A DNA stretch of 64,000 nucleotides from positions 24,639,475-24,703,474 of the forward strand of contig CAMGYJ010000008.1 in assembly GCA_946122785.1 (NCBI GenBank), read 5' to 3'. A program made the position numbers and the translations under genes. Every line of letters begins with the position of its first letter. The stretch's first letter is position 1. This DNA is from Linum tenue (Eukaryota > Streptophyta > Magnoliopsida > Malpighiales > Linaceae). Below the pieces are notes generated by a model. That model saw only the letters and a list, made by a program, of their open reading frames with translations, searched no databases and had not been told where the DNA came from. Of this stretch, positions 1-9,596 are shown piece after piece.

Positions 1-350
1 ATGTGAAATCTACTTGTCTTCACCATTTTGAATCACCAAAATTGTTTTGCCATTTTTTCCGCACACTATTTTCATTTACCATTTTGACTAAATTGTAAAA
101 GGAAAAGCATCAACACATGGCGAAAGCTTATTGAATGGCTGGTTTTTGGCCCTTACACAAAGATGCACTTTTCTTTATTTGATTTTCTATCATGGAGGGC
201 ACTAGCATGTGAGATCCACTTGCCTTCACCATTTTGAATCACCAAATATATTTTTACCATTTTTTCCACGACACTATTTTCATATACTGTTTTGACTAAA
301 TTGTAACAAAAAAAAAAGCATAAGACATGTTTTTGCCCTTACACGATTAT
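1..350. repeat. Diverged two-copy direct repeat
   Basis: Two related segments, about 1-165 and 208-350, both contain 'caccattttgaatcacca', then 'ccattttttcc', then 'ttttgactaaattgtaa', and end with 'cccttacac'. They are offset by 207 bases and differ by substitutions and small indels. No coding potential or terminal repeats were seen. It may be an old tandem duplication or part of a dispersed repeat cut by the window edge. Confidence 0.7.
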
Positions 351-645
351 GAAATGTTAAGTGTTGAGGTTATAACTTTTTCACCCGCATCGTATCAGCA
401 GGTTATATCGATCAAATCACGATTTTGTAGTTATACATCTACGACGACGCGATAGTACAGACGCAACCTTGATGGACAAAAATAACTTACAGCTCCAGAA
501 TTCAATTTAGTGGACACCATCAGTCGGTCAATCGGGTTCATATGTCACTCATATATGCTAAAGTATTTCTTTCTTTCTATCCTCCAACGAAAGATGAAAT
601 TGTGTTGTTTATTAGAAATCCCGGACTATGAATTGATTGACAAAT
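351..645. other. Gene-free 3' flank of the PMEI gene
   Basis: AT-rich sequence lying 3' of the minus-strand PMEI gene. It must hold that gene's 3' untranslated region and polyadenylation site. I could not place a convincing poly(A) signal, and no repeat or RNA gene was recognised. Confidence 0.5.
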
Positions 646-1248
646 CTATTTGCCGCACATGTTGGTGATCGCTAGGCAAATGTTGCACAATTGGGTGAAC
701 ACTTCATTGGTCTGCGTCATTGGCGACTTAACCGCAGGAGGCTCCTTGAACCCATCCTCGCACGACTCCACGTCCTGCACCGCGGCTGTAATGAACGTGA
801 TCACGTCGTCGTACACCTTTGAATCGAGCGCGGGCATGGAGTCCTCGAGCTGATCGATGACGTCCTGGTAGTTCTCGGCGCAATCGTTGAGTCGCTGCTT
901 GGTCACGTCGTCCGTGGCCGGGTTGTGCTCCATGGTCTCGATCAGGTCGTGGGTCTTGCTCGCGTTTAGGGACGTCATCTTGATCGCGAACTTCGCGAGG
1001 GCGTGGATGTCCTTCACCTCGGATTCGGGGAACGAGGCGAGGAACGACCTGCAGAGGTCCTTGGTGAGCGGGGTGCTGTCGCAGGCTTTGGCTAAGAGCT
1101 CTGGTTTGGTCATGGTTGGACCTGCAGCTGGAGCTGAGGCAGAGGTTGAGGGTGCAGGGGCAGCTTGTGGTGCTTGGGCATGAGCTTGGTGGCATGCTGT
1201 GATGGTGATGAGAGCAAGGAGGAATGTGGAGATGGAGGGGCAATCCAT
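646..1248 (-). CDS. Invertase/pectin methylesterase inhibitor (PMEI) domain protein
   Basis: A 200-residue secreted protein of the plant invertase/pectin methylesterase inhibitor family. Members bind and block cell-wall pectin methylesterases or vacuolar/cell-wall invertases with a four-helix bundle. Visible here: a signal peptide (about residues 1-24, hydrophobic LLALITITA core, likely cleavage after AHA), a Pro/Ala/Ser-rich linker (25-45), then the inhibitor domain. The four family cysteines fit C56, C66, C123 and C163, which form two disulfides in known members. Three extra cysteines (188, 191, 198) form an unusual Cys-rich tail. Length is normal and the reading frame is uninterrupted in one exon, typical of this family. 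The start MDCP is the first ATG and gives the complete signal peptide. Sequence alone cannot say whether the target is invertase or pectin methylesterase. Confidence 0.85.
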   Translation of the reverse strand: MDCPSISTFLLALITITACHQAHAQAPQAAPAPSTSASAPAAGPTMTKPELLAKACDSTPLTKDLCRSFLASFPESEVKDIHALAKFAIKMTSLNASKTHDLIETMEHNPATDDVTKQRLNDCAENYQDVIDQLEDSMPALDSKVYDDVITFITAAVQDVESCEDGFKEPPAVKSPMTQTNEVFTQLCNICLAITNMCGK

Positions 1249-1348
1249 GTTTAATGTTTTGTTTCCTAGGAAAGTTGTGATCTTTGGATAGTTTTTGGGT
1301 TGAATGGGGAGGGGAGCTGGTTTTAGTGGTGTTGGATTGAATTGGGTT

Positions 1349-1358
1349 CTTATAAATT
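1349..1358 (-). promoter_or_regulatory. Candidate TATA element of the PMEI gene
   Basis: On the minus strand the sequence reads AATTTATAAG about 100 bases upstream of the PMEI start codon, a normal distance for a plant TATA box plus a short leader. It is an imperfect match and is inferred from position only. Confidence 0.35.
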
Positions 1359-2489
1359 ATTTGGGTTAATATTGGTTATGAGAAACGGAAGTGAAGAGGA
1401 ATTGTTGGTTTGTCATTCAGTAGCAAAAGAAGCGCTTGGCCATTTGTTTCGTTGCTTTGGATCGTTCAACAGTTTGAACTAATTAGAAAGGGGGGAAAAA
1501 ACAAAGATGTGTTGTCGTCATTACCAATTCTCGTTTTTCTCCAAGTATAAAGTATAAACTTGTTAATGTGTCAAAAATAGATTCCACCTTATTTTGAATT
1601 GATCAATTATACTAAAATTAAGGGTTCCGTTTTCTTGTCAATTTCTTTCCATCCACAAACTCTTTTTGTTACATTCTCCTATTTTTTTGAAATAAAAAGA
1701 GGATTAACTTGAGCTTATTGTTACCTTTTCATTTTTCATATGTCTAATAATTAATTATTAATTAATTAGGGTAGACGTTACCACACTTTTTTTAGCATAA
1801 TTTAGTTAAGCCGGACTAGCAACATTCTAACTGAGCTAAGATTTGTTTTACTGGATTTGTGATTTTCCAAGACCTACATGAGAATCCATGGAACAATTTC
1901 TAAATACTCATCTCGTTCTAAGATCCATATCTATCGTTTAAGTTTTGGCCCAATTTGAAGACTCAAGTAGGATGGTAATTTACTTATCTAATTTGGTTGG
2001 GTTGGGTACAAATCCAAATACAATATTAAGGAGTCGTTTGGAGAATATGATTCAACGTTTGAATTTGTTGAATCCGTAGATTTTGTAAAAAGTCATGTTT
2101 TTTTGTTGCTTTTTATAATGTGGATTTTACTTTTAGAGATTTCAAATCTCTAAAATTTATGGATATCAAATCTCTTATAATCAGAGAAATTCTATGTCTT
2201 GATTCGTGAGATTTTTTTCCTCCTACATTTTCTCTTCTTTTTATTTATTTATCACATTAAATATATTTATCAACAAAATTTTTAATATTTCTCGAACCAA
2301 ACTAATTTCTTATTATTAAGGATAAACATGCTATTTAATATAAAATTAATTTTTTTTATTTTTTTTGAATGTTAACAATCATAGTTACCAAACAATGAAC
2401 ATTTTTAAATCTATTTTTAACAATCCGAAGATTTTGACAATCTACATATTCATACTAATTCTTATTTGGATTAAGTTAGATTGTGTTTG
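1359..2489. other. AT-rich intergenic spacer
   Basis: No gene was recognised. It includes the presumed promoter of the PMEI gene. From about 2028 the words 'gtcgtttggagaatatga' recur near 56250-56267, suggesting a dispersed AT-rich MITE-like repeat (about 2028-2470). No clear target duplication was found for it. Confidence 0.45.
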
Positions 2490-2497
2490 ATTTTAAC

Positions 2498-3452
2498 TAG
2501 GGGTGGGCAACGGGAAACGGGTATTTGGGTATACCCATACCCGTCCCGTTTTTTAAGGGTTACGGGTATCCATATTACCCGTAATATTATAAACATATGG
2601 GACTTGGGATTGTACATTCCTAATATGGGTACCCGCGGGTTACCCGCGAATACCCGTTTGGGTAATATGGGTACCCGTTATACCCATTCAAGACAAATGC
2701 AGAAATTGCCAGCCCAATTCAAAACCCATTGGTCATTTCGGCCCTTACCCTTTCAATTTCAATTCCATTTGGGCCCTTACCCTTTCACTCTTTCACTGAC
2801 ATGTTTGGTGAATTAGTAGAGAGAGTTGGGATTTGTTTGAAATGAGGCAACGAGTGTCCATTTACAGCATGGGATCATTGCGTACTTAATTAAGGAACTT
2901 GGATCATCCCAATATTGCTCCTAATTATTCTTCTTGCAGGACAGCAGCAAGTGAAGGACAGTTGAAGCTGCAGAAGGGAGAATGACAGCAGCAGCATGCA
3001 GAAGGGAGAACGGCATCAACATCAGCAGCCTGGAGAAGGCAGAACTGCAGCAGCAGCTTGCAGAAAGTAGCAGCATGCCTCCCATTTGGTTGTATTGAAT
3101 GAAACTTCTTTTTTGATAATTTGATGCTTGGAATGATTTATTTCTATGTGTTGTGATTGTTCATGAATGTGTAATTTGCAAACCAAGTATTTGTGATTGG
3201 GATGTATTTTGTGTCTTGTGATTGTTAAGCAAATACAAGTTAAGTTTAAACTTTTGTTAAACTTTTAGTGGTTTAAACTTTGGGTATTTATGGGTAGTAT
3301 GGGTACCCGTTATCTGTCCCGTACGGGTAATGGGTACCCGTTTTCCATATGTGTTTGGGATATGGGATGGACTTTGGTCTCCAAATGGGACTGGGTACCC
3401 ATTTAAAACGGGACGGGTATCCCGTCCCGTCCCGTCCCGTTGCCCACCCCTA
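2498..3452. mobile_element. Non-autonomous hAT element
   Basis: A 955-bp element with perfect terminal inverted repeats beginning TAGGGGTGGGCAACGGGA. It is flanked by an exact 8-bp target duplication attttaac (2490-2497 and 3453-3460). The 8-bp duplication and TAGGG ends identify the hAT superfamily. The subterminal regions are packed with inverted copies of ACCCGT/ACGGGT words. The centre (about 2930-3070) is rich in CAGCAG triplets. No transposase is encoded, so it must have been moved in trans. Confidence 0.92.
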
Positions 3453-3460
3453 ATTTTAAC

Positions 3461-3670
3461 CCCATGAATTTGTGTTTTTTTCATACTTATTTAGAATTAT
3501 AGTTTGGTACTCAAATTTAATAGATTGTATCATTTAATACCTACACCTAATTTTTACAAATAAGTCAAAAAATCTAAGTGAAATTACACTTATAATACCT
3601 AAAATTCTCTTGCAATTTAATACATGAAAGTTTATAATTTTAGAAATAAGTCCAATTTTTTTATGTGAAA
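3461..3670. repeat. AT-rich dispersed repeat fragment
   Basis: A run of words such as 'ggtact', 'aataccta' and 'aataagtc'. A similar composition and word order recurs near 57945-58095 and 45290-45440. It looks like a decayed terminal region of a repeat family; ends cannot be set. Confidence 0.35.
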
Positions 3671-3679
3671 TTAAAACTA

Positions 3680-3760
3680 GGAAAAATACACTTCCATAGC
3701 CACAACTTTCATATTTGTGACAAATATAGGCACAATTATTGAAATACACAAAATATCCAC
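3680..3760 (+). repeat. Left terminal inverted repeat of the Mutator-like element
   Basis: Contains the words CATAGCCACAACTTTCA, GACAAATATA and GAAATACA in the same order as the reverse complement of the right end. The similarity ends after roughly 80 bases. Confidence 0.8.
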
Positions 3761-3918
3761 TTTCGTCCAAAAATTTAATGGAGTAACCATGAATGCTGAC
3801 TAGACTAACGCTTTTTGTTCACCTGGCAGTCAAAAATTATATTTATCTCTCAATTGGCTAAAGTGTCAATTAAAATATAAAATAATTAATATTTATTTTA
3901 AATTTTCAGATTTTTTTT

Positions 3919-4242
3919 TCACCACAGCCGCTGCAATCTGTTCATCTTCTTATTCCTCGACGGAGTAGAGGTATCGTCCGGCTCACACCCCGACCAACCC
4001 TCCTCATCGTCTGTCGTCGCGGCGGAGCAGGGAAAAAGAGCACAAAGAGAGCTCGAGGAAGTGTCGTAGTAGTCGTCGATGGGAGTTTTCGCGACAAGCT
4101 GGGTATCAGATGAAAATCCCCAAAAACCACTTTCAATTCCAACGGCTACTTGTAGGGCTAGCTGGTCCGACATCGTTTCAGGAAAGGCAAGTGTGTCAAG
4201 ACCAACGACGTCGTCTCGAGACAAAGGGAAGCATAAGTTCAA
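3919..4242 (-). other. Open frame of unknown origin in the Mutator-like cargo
   Basis: A 107-codon open frame in the GC-rich cargo, rich in Asp and Ser (runs such as DDYYDTSSSS). I do not recognise a domain. It may be part of a captured host coding sequence, or may be open by chance. It ends close to the left terminal repeat. Confidence 0.25.
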
Positions 4243-5303
4243 TAGGTCGTCGTTGTGACTGAGAGACGGAATGTCACTTTCATCTTCGTGTACTTTGGTT
4301 GCTCAGAACTCTGTTTTTCCTTTTCCTTTTGTTGTAATGGACAGCTCACTGAAGCTTGTCTTCTACCTCTGATTTTTGTATAAAAACCGTGAGATGATGA
4401 ATGAGAAATCAAGTTAGGGTTTTACACTTCACACTTGGTATTACTGGGAGAGGAGTTTGGCGAGCATGGAGGATGATCTAGGGTTGAGATTTGGGTCATT
4501 GTCGTTGGAATCGTCGGGGTGTTCGAGGGAGCAAGGGGAATCGACATAACCCCTAATCCAGATCTGGTCCCTTGCCCTACTCATGGCTCACTGTCTTTGC
4601 TCACACAAACCAATCTCGTGCCTCTCTCTCCATAATAGATCTGTTCAGATCTGCTAGTCTGTTGCTTGTTTGCTGCTCTCCAAGAACAATCGTCGACAAC
4701 TACAAACAGAGAGGTGGAGGTTCAACAATCGCAATCCACCGCCACTGTTGCTCCTCCTACGACCCACACTCCCACTTCCGCCATTGCTCTCGCCGACGCA
4801 CCCACTGGCCGCTACCCCTACTCTGTCTCTCTGCTTCACTATCGTGATTAGCCGGAATTGCGAGGCTCTTTGTCTTTAAGGGTGGCGACTAGATTAGGGA
4901 GAGAAGGAGTCTAATTAAGGAGTGGGGTTGGTGGATTTGGATGAGGACATGGCTATGAGGAAGGGGATTTTATCTAATTAGAACAGTTATGGGTTAGAAG
5001 AACAGGGGTAATTGTTTTGGTTTCTGGGGAGATGAAGGGGAGAAAGAGTAGAAATCCTCAATTTTTGGGAAGAAAGAGGAGGGAAGTTGCGACTTGCAAA
5101 GGAGATGAGAGAGGAAAAATATTATTTATGTATTTTATAATTTAGAATTTAATTATATGTGGTGGCCACGTGGCCCGTATAAGCTTATGTGGGAGCTGAG
5201 GTGGCATCCACATCAGCATTTTATTAATATTACTTTTAGTGTTTTTAACGGCGTTAAAGTTTTTAACGGAAGTGGATAGATTTGGAAAACGTGTTTCTAA
5301 ATT

Positions 5304-5384
5304 CTGGCTATTTTATGTATTTCGATAGTTGTGGCTATATTTGTCATAAAAGTGAAAGTTGTGGCTATGCAAGTGTATTTTGCC
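5304..5384 (-). repeat. Right terminal inverted repeat of the Mutator-like element
   Basis: Inverted counterpart of 3680-3760. It abuts the second copy of the 9-bp duplication ttaaaacta. Confidence 0.8.
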
Positions 5385-5769
5385 TTAAAACTATATCGGG
5401 GAAATTAGCTAACCCATACTCCTAATCACAAATACCCAACCCCATATATGCTTCACCTATACCCTGCCCATAATTAATGGGTTTGGATAAAACTACTCAT
5501 GGGTGGTATCACATGCTAAACTATTCTGTGTGGCCTTAGCACTCAATTCTCGTTAGAGAGCTAAGTCGACATTGACTCAAGCTTGTTCAAACTCACAAGT
5601 ATGAATATATCTAGATGATTTACCAATGAGGGGTAGGTGCTCTTTATATAGGTTTTACCTCCTAAATGGATGACTAAGATCAATCTAATCATGTGACTAA
5701 GATTGAGTCTCTAAACTCTCTTTACAAATATCTACTACCTAGAATTCTCTATAGAAAAATATGGATTAT

Positions 5770-7160
5770 ATGTATAATATGCCCCTCTGCTTTCTATTTT
5801 TCTCAAATATGCCTCAATACTTTGAATCACATTCTACTATTAGATACAGTTCAAACCTACCCTCCATTTAGTTTTTCGTCTCATAATCGTCAAATCCGGT
5901 CGAACTAAATCCGGGGCAACATCTTATCATTAAAATGGAAGGATAAAAGACTTTTGTACCCTTATATTGCTTAGCTTTCATCGCCAGAAAACCCTCTCGT
6001 TCATATCCCATCCCCTCTAACGATGAGACGCCAACTCTAACCCTTGATTTCCCAACCGCCCCACTTCTCCGTGTTTGATTGTCGTCACCACCACCACCAC
6101 CACCCTCCCGTTGTTTAATCGACAAGGGCTTCTTCCTCACACTCGCATTGATTCCCTCACTCTCCCGAACCCTAACCGTACCCTTCCAACCCTTCGTTTC
6201 CCTTCCCACTGAAGATGTCGCCACCGCATAACCATCTCCAACCCTAACCCTTCCAGCAAACTCAACACCTATTTCCCCCACCAGGCAGGCTTATTAAGGC
6301 AGAAATAAGTTAATGGAGGGTGAAATTAAGATATCATATTATTATCTCATCAAAGAGCTACCTATTTGTGTCACTGCTGCATCAAGTTGGCGAAAGGTAT
6401 TTAGGTTTGGGAATTGGTAAATGACCCAGAGGCTAGAGGGAGGATAGGGGTCTGGAATCAATCAAAGTTAGGGATGGCAATTTCGACCTGACCCGATTTA
6501 CCCGACCAGTTTGACCTGTTTTGGGGCGGGTCAAACCCGCCCCGTAGGCGGGGCGGGGCGGGCATGGGTACCTCTCATCGACCCGACCTGCCCTGACCCT
6601 CCCCATTCTCGACCCGTTCTTGCCTAAATTACATATAATCTTAGTCAAATTACTTAAGATTTTCCTCTTATTACATTATATTTTAGCTATAATAAAGTTG
6701 TAAATAAGTGAAAATCTCAATTTATTCAATAATTTAACTACATTTTATCATATTATGGTTTCTTTCTTTGTCTTTCAATGAAAAGAACGAATATTTCTAA
6801 TGTTTTTCACATAAATTACATATCCAATGGGTCGACCTGCCCCGACCCGCGCCCCGTGATAAATTACCCGACCTGGACCCGATCGACCTGCCATGGGGCG
6901 GGTATGGGTATTGAGATACCCGCCCCGGACCTGCACCATTGCCATTCCTAATCAAAGTGTGTGATTTTACAGCAGGTTACCTAATGTGTTGGGGTTTCTG
7001 GAGAGGTCACAAATAGGGGCAACAAACTCTTTTCGCCTTCCATTTCAATGATATCATGCTGGGCAAATTTGGTTGGACCAAATTTGATGTGATTTAAAAT
7101 AGAGTGCTATGTTTGAGAAAATTACAAAGTAGAGAGGTATATTATATATATAACCCTATA
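5770..7160. mobile_element. Mutator-like element with degenerate long TIRs
   Basis: This block is missing from the sister LTR at 20703-21774, so it is an insertion. Its ends are inverted relatives of one another. The left reads 'tataatatgcccctctgc...tttttctcaaatatgcc' and the right, inverted, reads 'tataatatacctctctac...ttttctcaaacatagc'. The interior includes a GC-rich gene-like stretch (about 6000-6290) with a CACCAC run. The target duplication is too degenerate to be certain. A hAT element sits inside it. Confidence 0.55.
6469..6950. mobile_element. Non-autonomous hAT element
   Basis: A 482-bp element with ends TAGGGATGGCAAT and, inverted, TAGGAATGGCAAT. It is flanked by an exact 8-bp duplication atcaaagt (6461-6468 and 6951-6958). 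Subterminal sequence is GACCCG/CGGGTC-rich and the core is AT-rich. There is no coding capacity. It is nested in the Mutator-like insertion at 5770-7160. Confidence 0.92.
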
Positions 7161-7266
7161 AATATCTACAACCACTACAATGTTTCATACCCTTCCATTC
7201 TATCTAGCGTATTCTACAATGCTCCACATCCTTCTTGGCATTGAAGTTTGAACCTCCACTAAGACA

Positions 7267-8197
7267 TTCTTGTCCTCTAATGCACGACGCCCTCGTGTGG
7301 CATTTAGACTCATTACTTGTAAGGTTGGGATGCACTTGAAGGTGACCCAAGAGTGGCCTGGCTCATGCACATATTCGTGGCCCCAAGATCTTGTGCCTTG
7401 TTTTGAAAAGTCTTCGAGTGACCCTTTACTCTATCTTGGTATAACTTCCCTTGTCTCAAATGCTTCACCTCTTGGTGCAACCTCTTGGGCATACCTATTC
7501 TCTCCTTCATAGACGTGTTAAGAACACTTTTGACTGGTAGGGTATGCCCCCTCGAAGATAGCGAACTCTTCTTCTTGTATCGTGTGAAAAAAACAACTCT
7601 CTCTCCTTTGCTTGCATGACCGAATGATCCTTGTGTGATTCAGGTGCCTCTCTGGATAGGGGCACTAAGTGCGCTTACCCTCCTTTCAAGATGAGCATTG
7701 AGTTGTAGATGGGGATCGATATAGCCTTCTTGTTATCCATAAACTCCATGTCGATGAAACTGAGTAATCGTGATTCGTGAAGAGATACCACTTAAAAGTT
7801 TGCATCTCTCGCCCATCTCTAAGAGTGATTGGCACCTTACGAGCTATTTCATGTGTTGGTGTGGCTTCCGGAATTGACAATCTTCATCCATCATTTCTTT
7901 TTCTTGTATGAGATGCTTAGCCTTCATGCTTCATCCACTTCAAGAAATTTGAAGTTAGCCCCAATATTCGTCAATACCTTCTTCTTTCCTTTATTGAACT
8001 TTGTCTCCTCAAGCATTGGCCCTTCTTTCTAGTTGAAGGAGAATCTTCCCTCTTTTTCAATGGCAACAAACACTCTTAGGCTGTCCAATTTAGAAGATTG
8101 GTGTTCCACCCTTGAAGTTTCCTCCTCTTCCTCTATATCCTTACATAATGTTGACCCTAAGAAAGAAAGCAAGAAATGAGTTTGCCATCTTTCCCAC
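7267..8197 (-). pseudogene. Gypsy polyprotein remnant, after gag to protease region
   Basis: Minus-strand internal part of the Gypsy element whose gag lies at 19632-20690; the CACTA and Copia insertions split the two. Translating the minus strand with frame changes gives a stretch resembling the retropepsin region (...SFIDMEFMDNKKAISIPIYN..., comparable to the family's 'GMEFL...' block). Reverse transcriptase and integrase are absent between here and the 3' LTR, so pol is largely deleted. Many stops and frameshifts make it inactive. Identification rests on weak similarity remembered for the family. Confidence 0.45.
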
Positions 8198-8520
8198 CAC
8201 TACAAGAAATTTGACATTAAGTGACAAATTAATTTTGTTGTCATAAAATATTTGTCATATTAGGCAACTAAATATGACAAAAAAAAAACTTGTCACATTT
8301 AATTGACTATATGTGACAAAAGTTATACTTGTCATTCAAAGTTGTCATAATAGAGTTACATTGTGACAAAGTTTTTGTTGTCATTATAATTTTGTCACTA
8401 TATGTCTTATTTACCGCGCAAATACTGCTACAGAATGACAAAACATCCTGTCACCTTATGGTTTGTCACATTATGTTCAAGAAATCCTAAGATATGATAA
8501 TATAATTTGTCATAATATGG
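8198..8520 (+). repeat. 5' subterminal repeat region of the CACTA element
   Basis: Dense short direct and inverted copies of TGACAAA, TTGTCACA and TTGTCATA-like words. In En/Spm elements such subterminal words bind the TNPA-type protein. The same vocabulary fills 13130-13715. Confidence 0.75.
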
Positions 8521-9596
8521 TGTGCAGAATGAAATAAACTTTTTCATTAATATTTTTTTTTTAGAATTGCTATTTTTCGTCCAGAATTCCATTGGGCGGG
8601 ACTATTATTCCCCTTCCCTCCAAGACGAAAAAAAACCCCAACCCGCCTCTCTAACCCTTCAGCTCCAAGAACAGAAACCCCAATTCCATCTCCACTGCGA
8701 ATTGCAAAGTCGAAACCCCTCTCCCCACATCCTCTTCAGCGATTCGTCTGGGTACGTTCTCCTCCCCGCGAATCGATTGTCCGGTAAGTCTCGTTCGTCT
8801 CCTCGCCCTGGACTCCTTTTCCTCTGCGATTTTGGTTTTGATTTGCATGGTGGATACCTGATTCCGATAAAAGCAGAGTTGGGTTCCTCATGTTTCTTCT
8901 TCTATCTCTGTCGTTCATAGGCGCTCTTGCACAGGGGGTAGGGCTTTCCCTCTGAATCAACAGTCTCCGATTAACCAAGTTGCCCTCCTTTGCTTCGACG
9001 ACCTGCCTTCGCTGCCGCGAGTTCCCTCCGTCGATAAACCGAGTAAGTCTGGCCTTCGATTTTGTGTAAGCCCAGTGTATGGATTGGCTTACATAGATAG
9101 CTGTTATGAAATTTGTGTATCTGGTACGCGAGATGAGTTAATTTGATGCAATGGATTTGGATGAAGGCGACATTTGTGAAAAGTGTTTTTTGATGGGGAT
9201 GGTTTTTGTTTCTGAAAGGCCAATGTGCCATGCTGTTTGGGTTTAACTAAGATGACTGAAACATGATTGAAAAGATTAGTCCTTCTGATGATAACCTCAG
9301 CTACCCAGATGTTGAATTAGTAATTCTGATGACTTCCCTTGATCTGGTTGATTTTGAAACGCGTATGATTTGAAGCAGCATGCTGTTTGGGTTTAACTAA
9401 GATGACTATCTCTATGGTGTACTGTTTATCTCCTTTCTAAGTTCAAAAAAGCATAATTTGTTAACTAGATTTGAGCTTCCTTGAACTGATTTCAAAGTTT
9501 AATGCTACATGCAGGTTATTTGTCTCTTTGGTCGATTAGAACCTGCTGCGGCAAGTTACAGACTGCAATCAAAGGTCAGTTATACCTTAACGCGTA
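8521..9596 (+). promoter_or_regulatory. 5' leader and probable promoter of the CACTA transposase
   Basis: A GC-richer block at about 8580-9060 (CT-rich, 'ggtaagtctcg'-type donors near 8783 and 9040) is followed by AT-rich intron-like sequence and a 'gcaggtt' acceptor near 9510, before the first transposase ATG at 9597. This resembles non-coding leader exons. Two short direct copies of 'catgctgtttgggtttaact' occur near 9229 and 9380. The open frames here show no known domain. Confidence 0.4.

Larger units (their letters stand above)
3680..5384. mobile_element. Mutator-like element with long TIRs (Pack-MULE candidate)
   Basis: A 1705-bp element bounded by an exact 9-bp target duplication ttaaaacta (3671-3679 and 5385-5393), the size typical of Mutator-like elements. 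Long terminal inverted repeats of about 80 bp match well, starting GGAAAAATACACTTCCATAG on the left and GGCAAAATACACTTGCATAG on the right (read inward). The interior (about 3920-5100) is markedly richer in GC than the surrounding DNA and has gene-like open frames but no mudrA transposase. That is the architecture of a Pack-MULE carrying captured host sequence. Confidence 0.85.
5507..7266 (-). repeat. 3' LTR of a decayed Gypsy element, interrupted
   Basis: Read on the minus strand it begins TGTCTTAGTGGAGGTTC and aligns block by block with 20703-21774. Shared words include 'ctaagtcgac', 'actcacaagtatg', 'tacaaatatctact' and 'cacatccttctt'. A purine-rich stretch (gaggacaagaa) lies just upstream on the minus strand, as expected of a polypurine tract. 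About 1.4 kb in the middle (about 5770-7160) is a later insertion. The two LTRs have diverged substantially, so the element is old. Confidence 0.65.
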
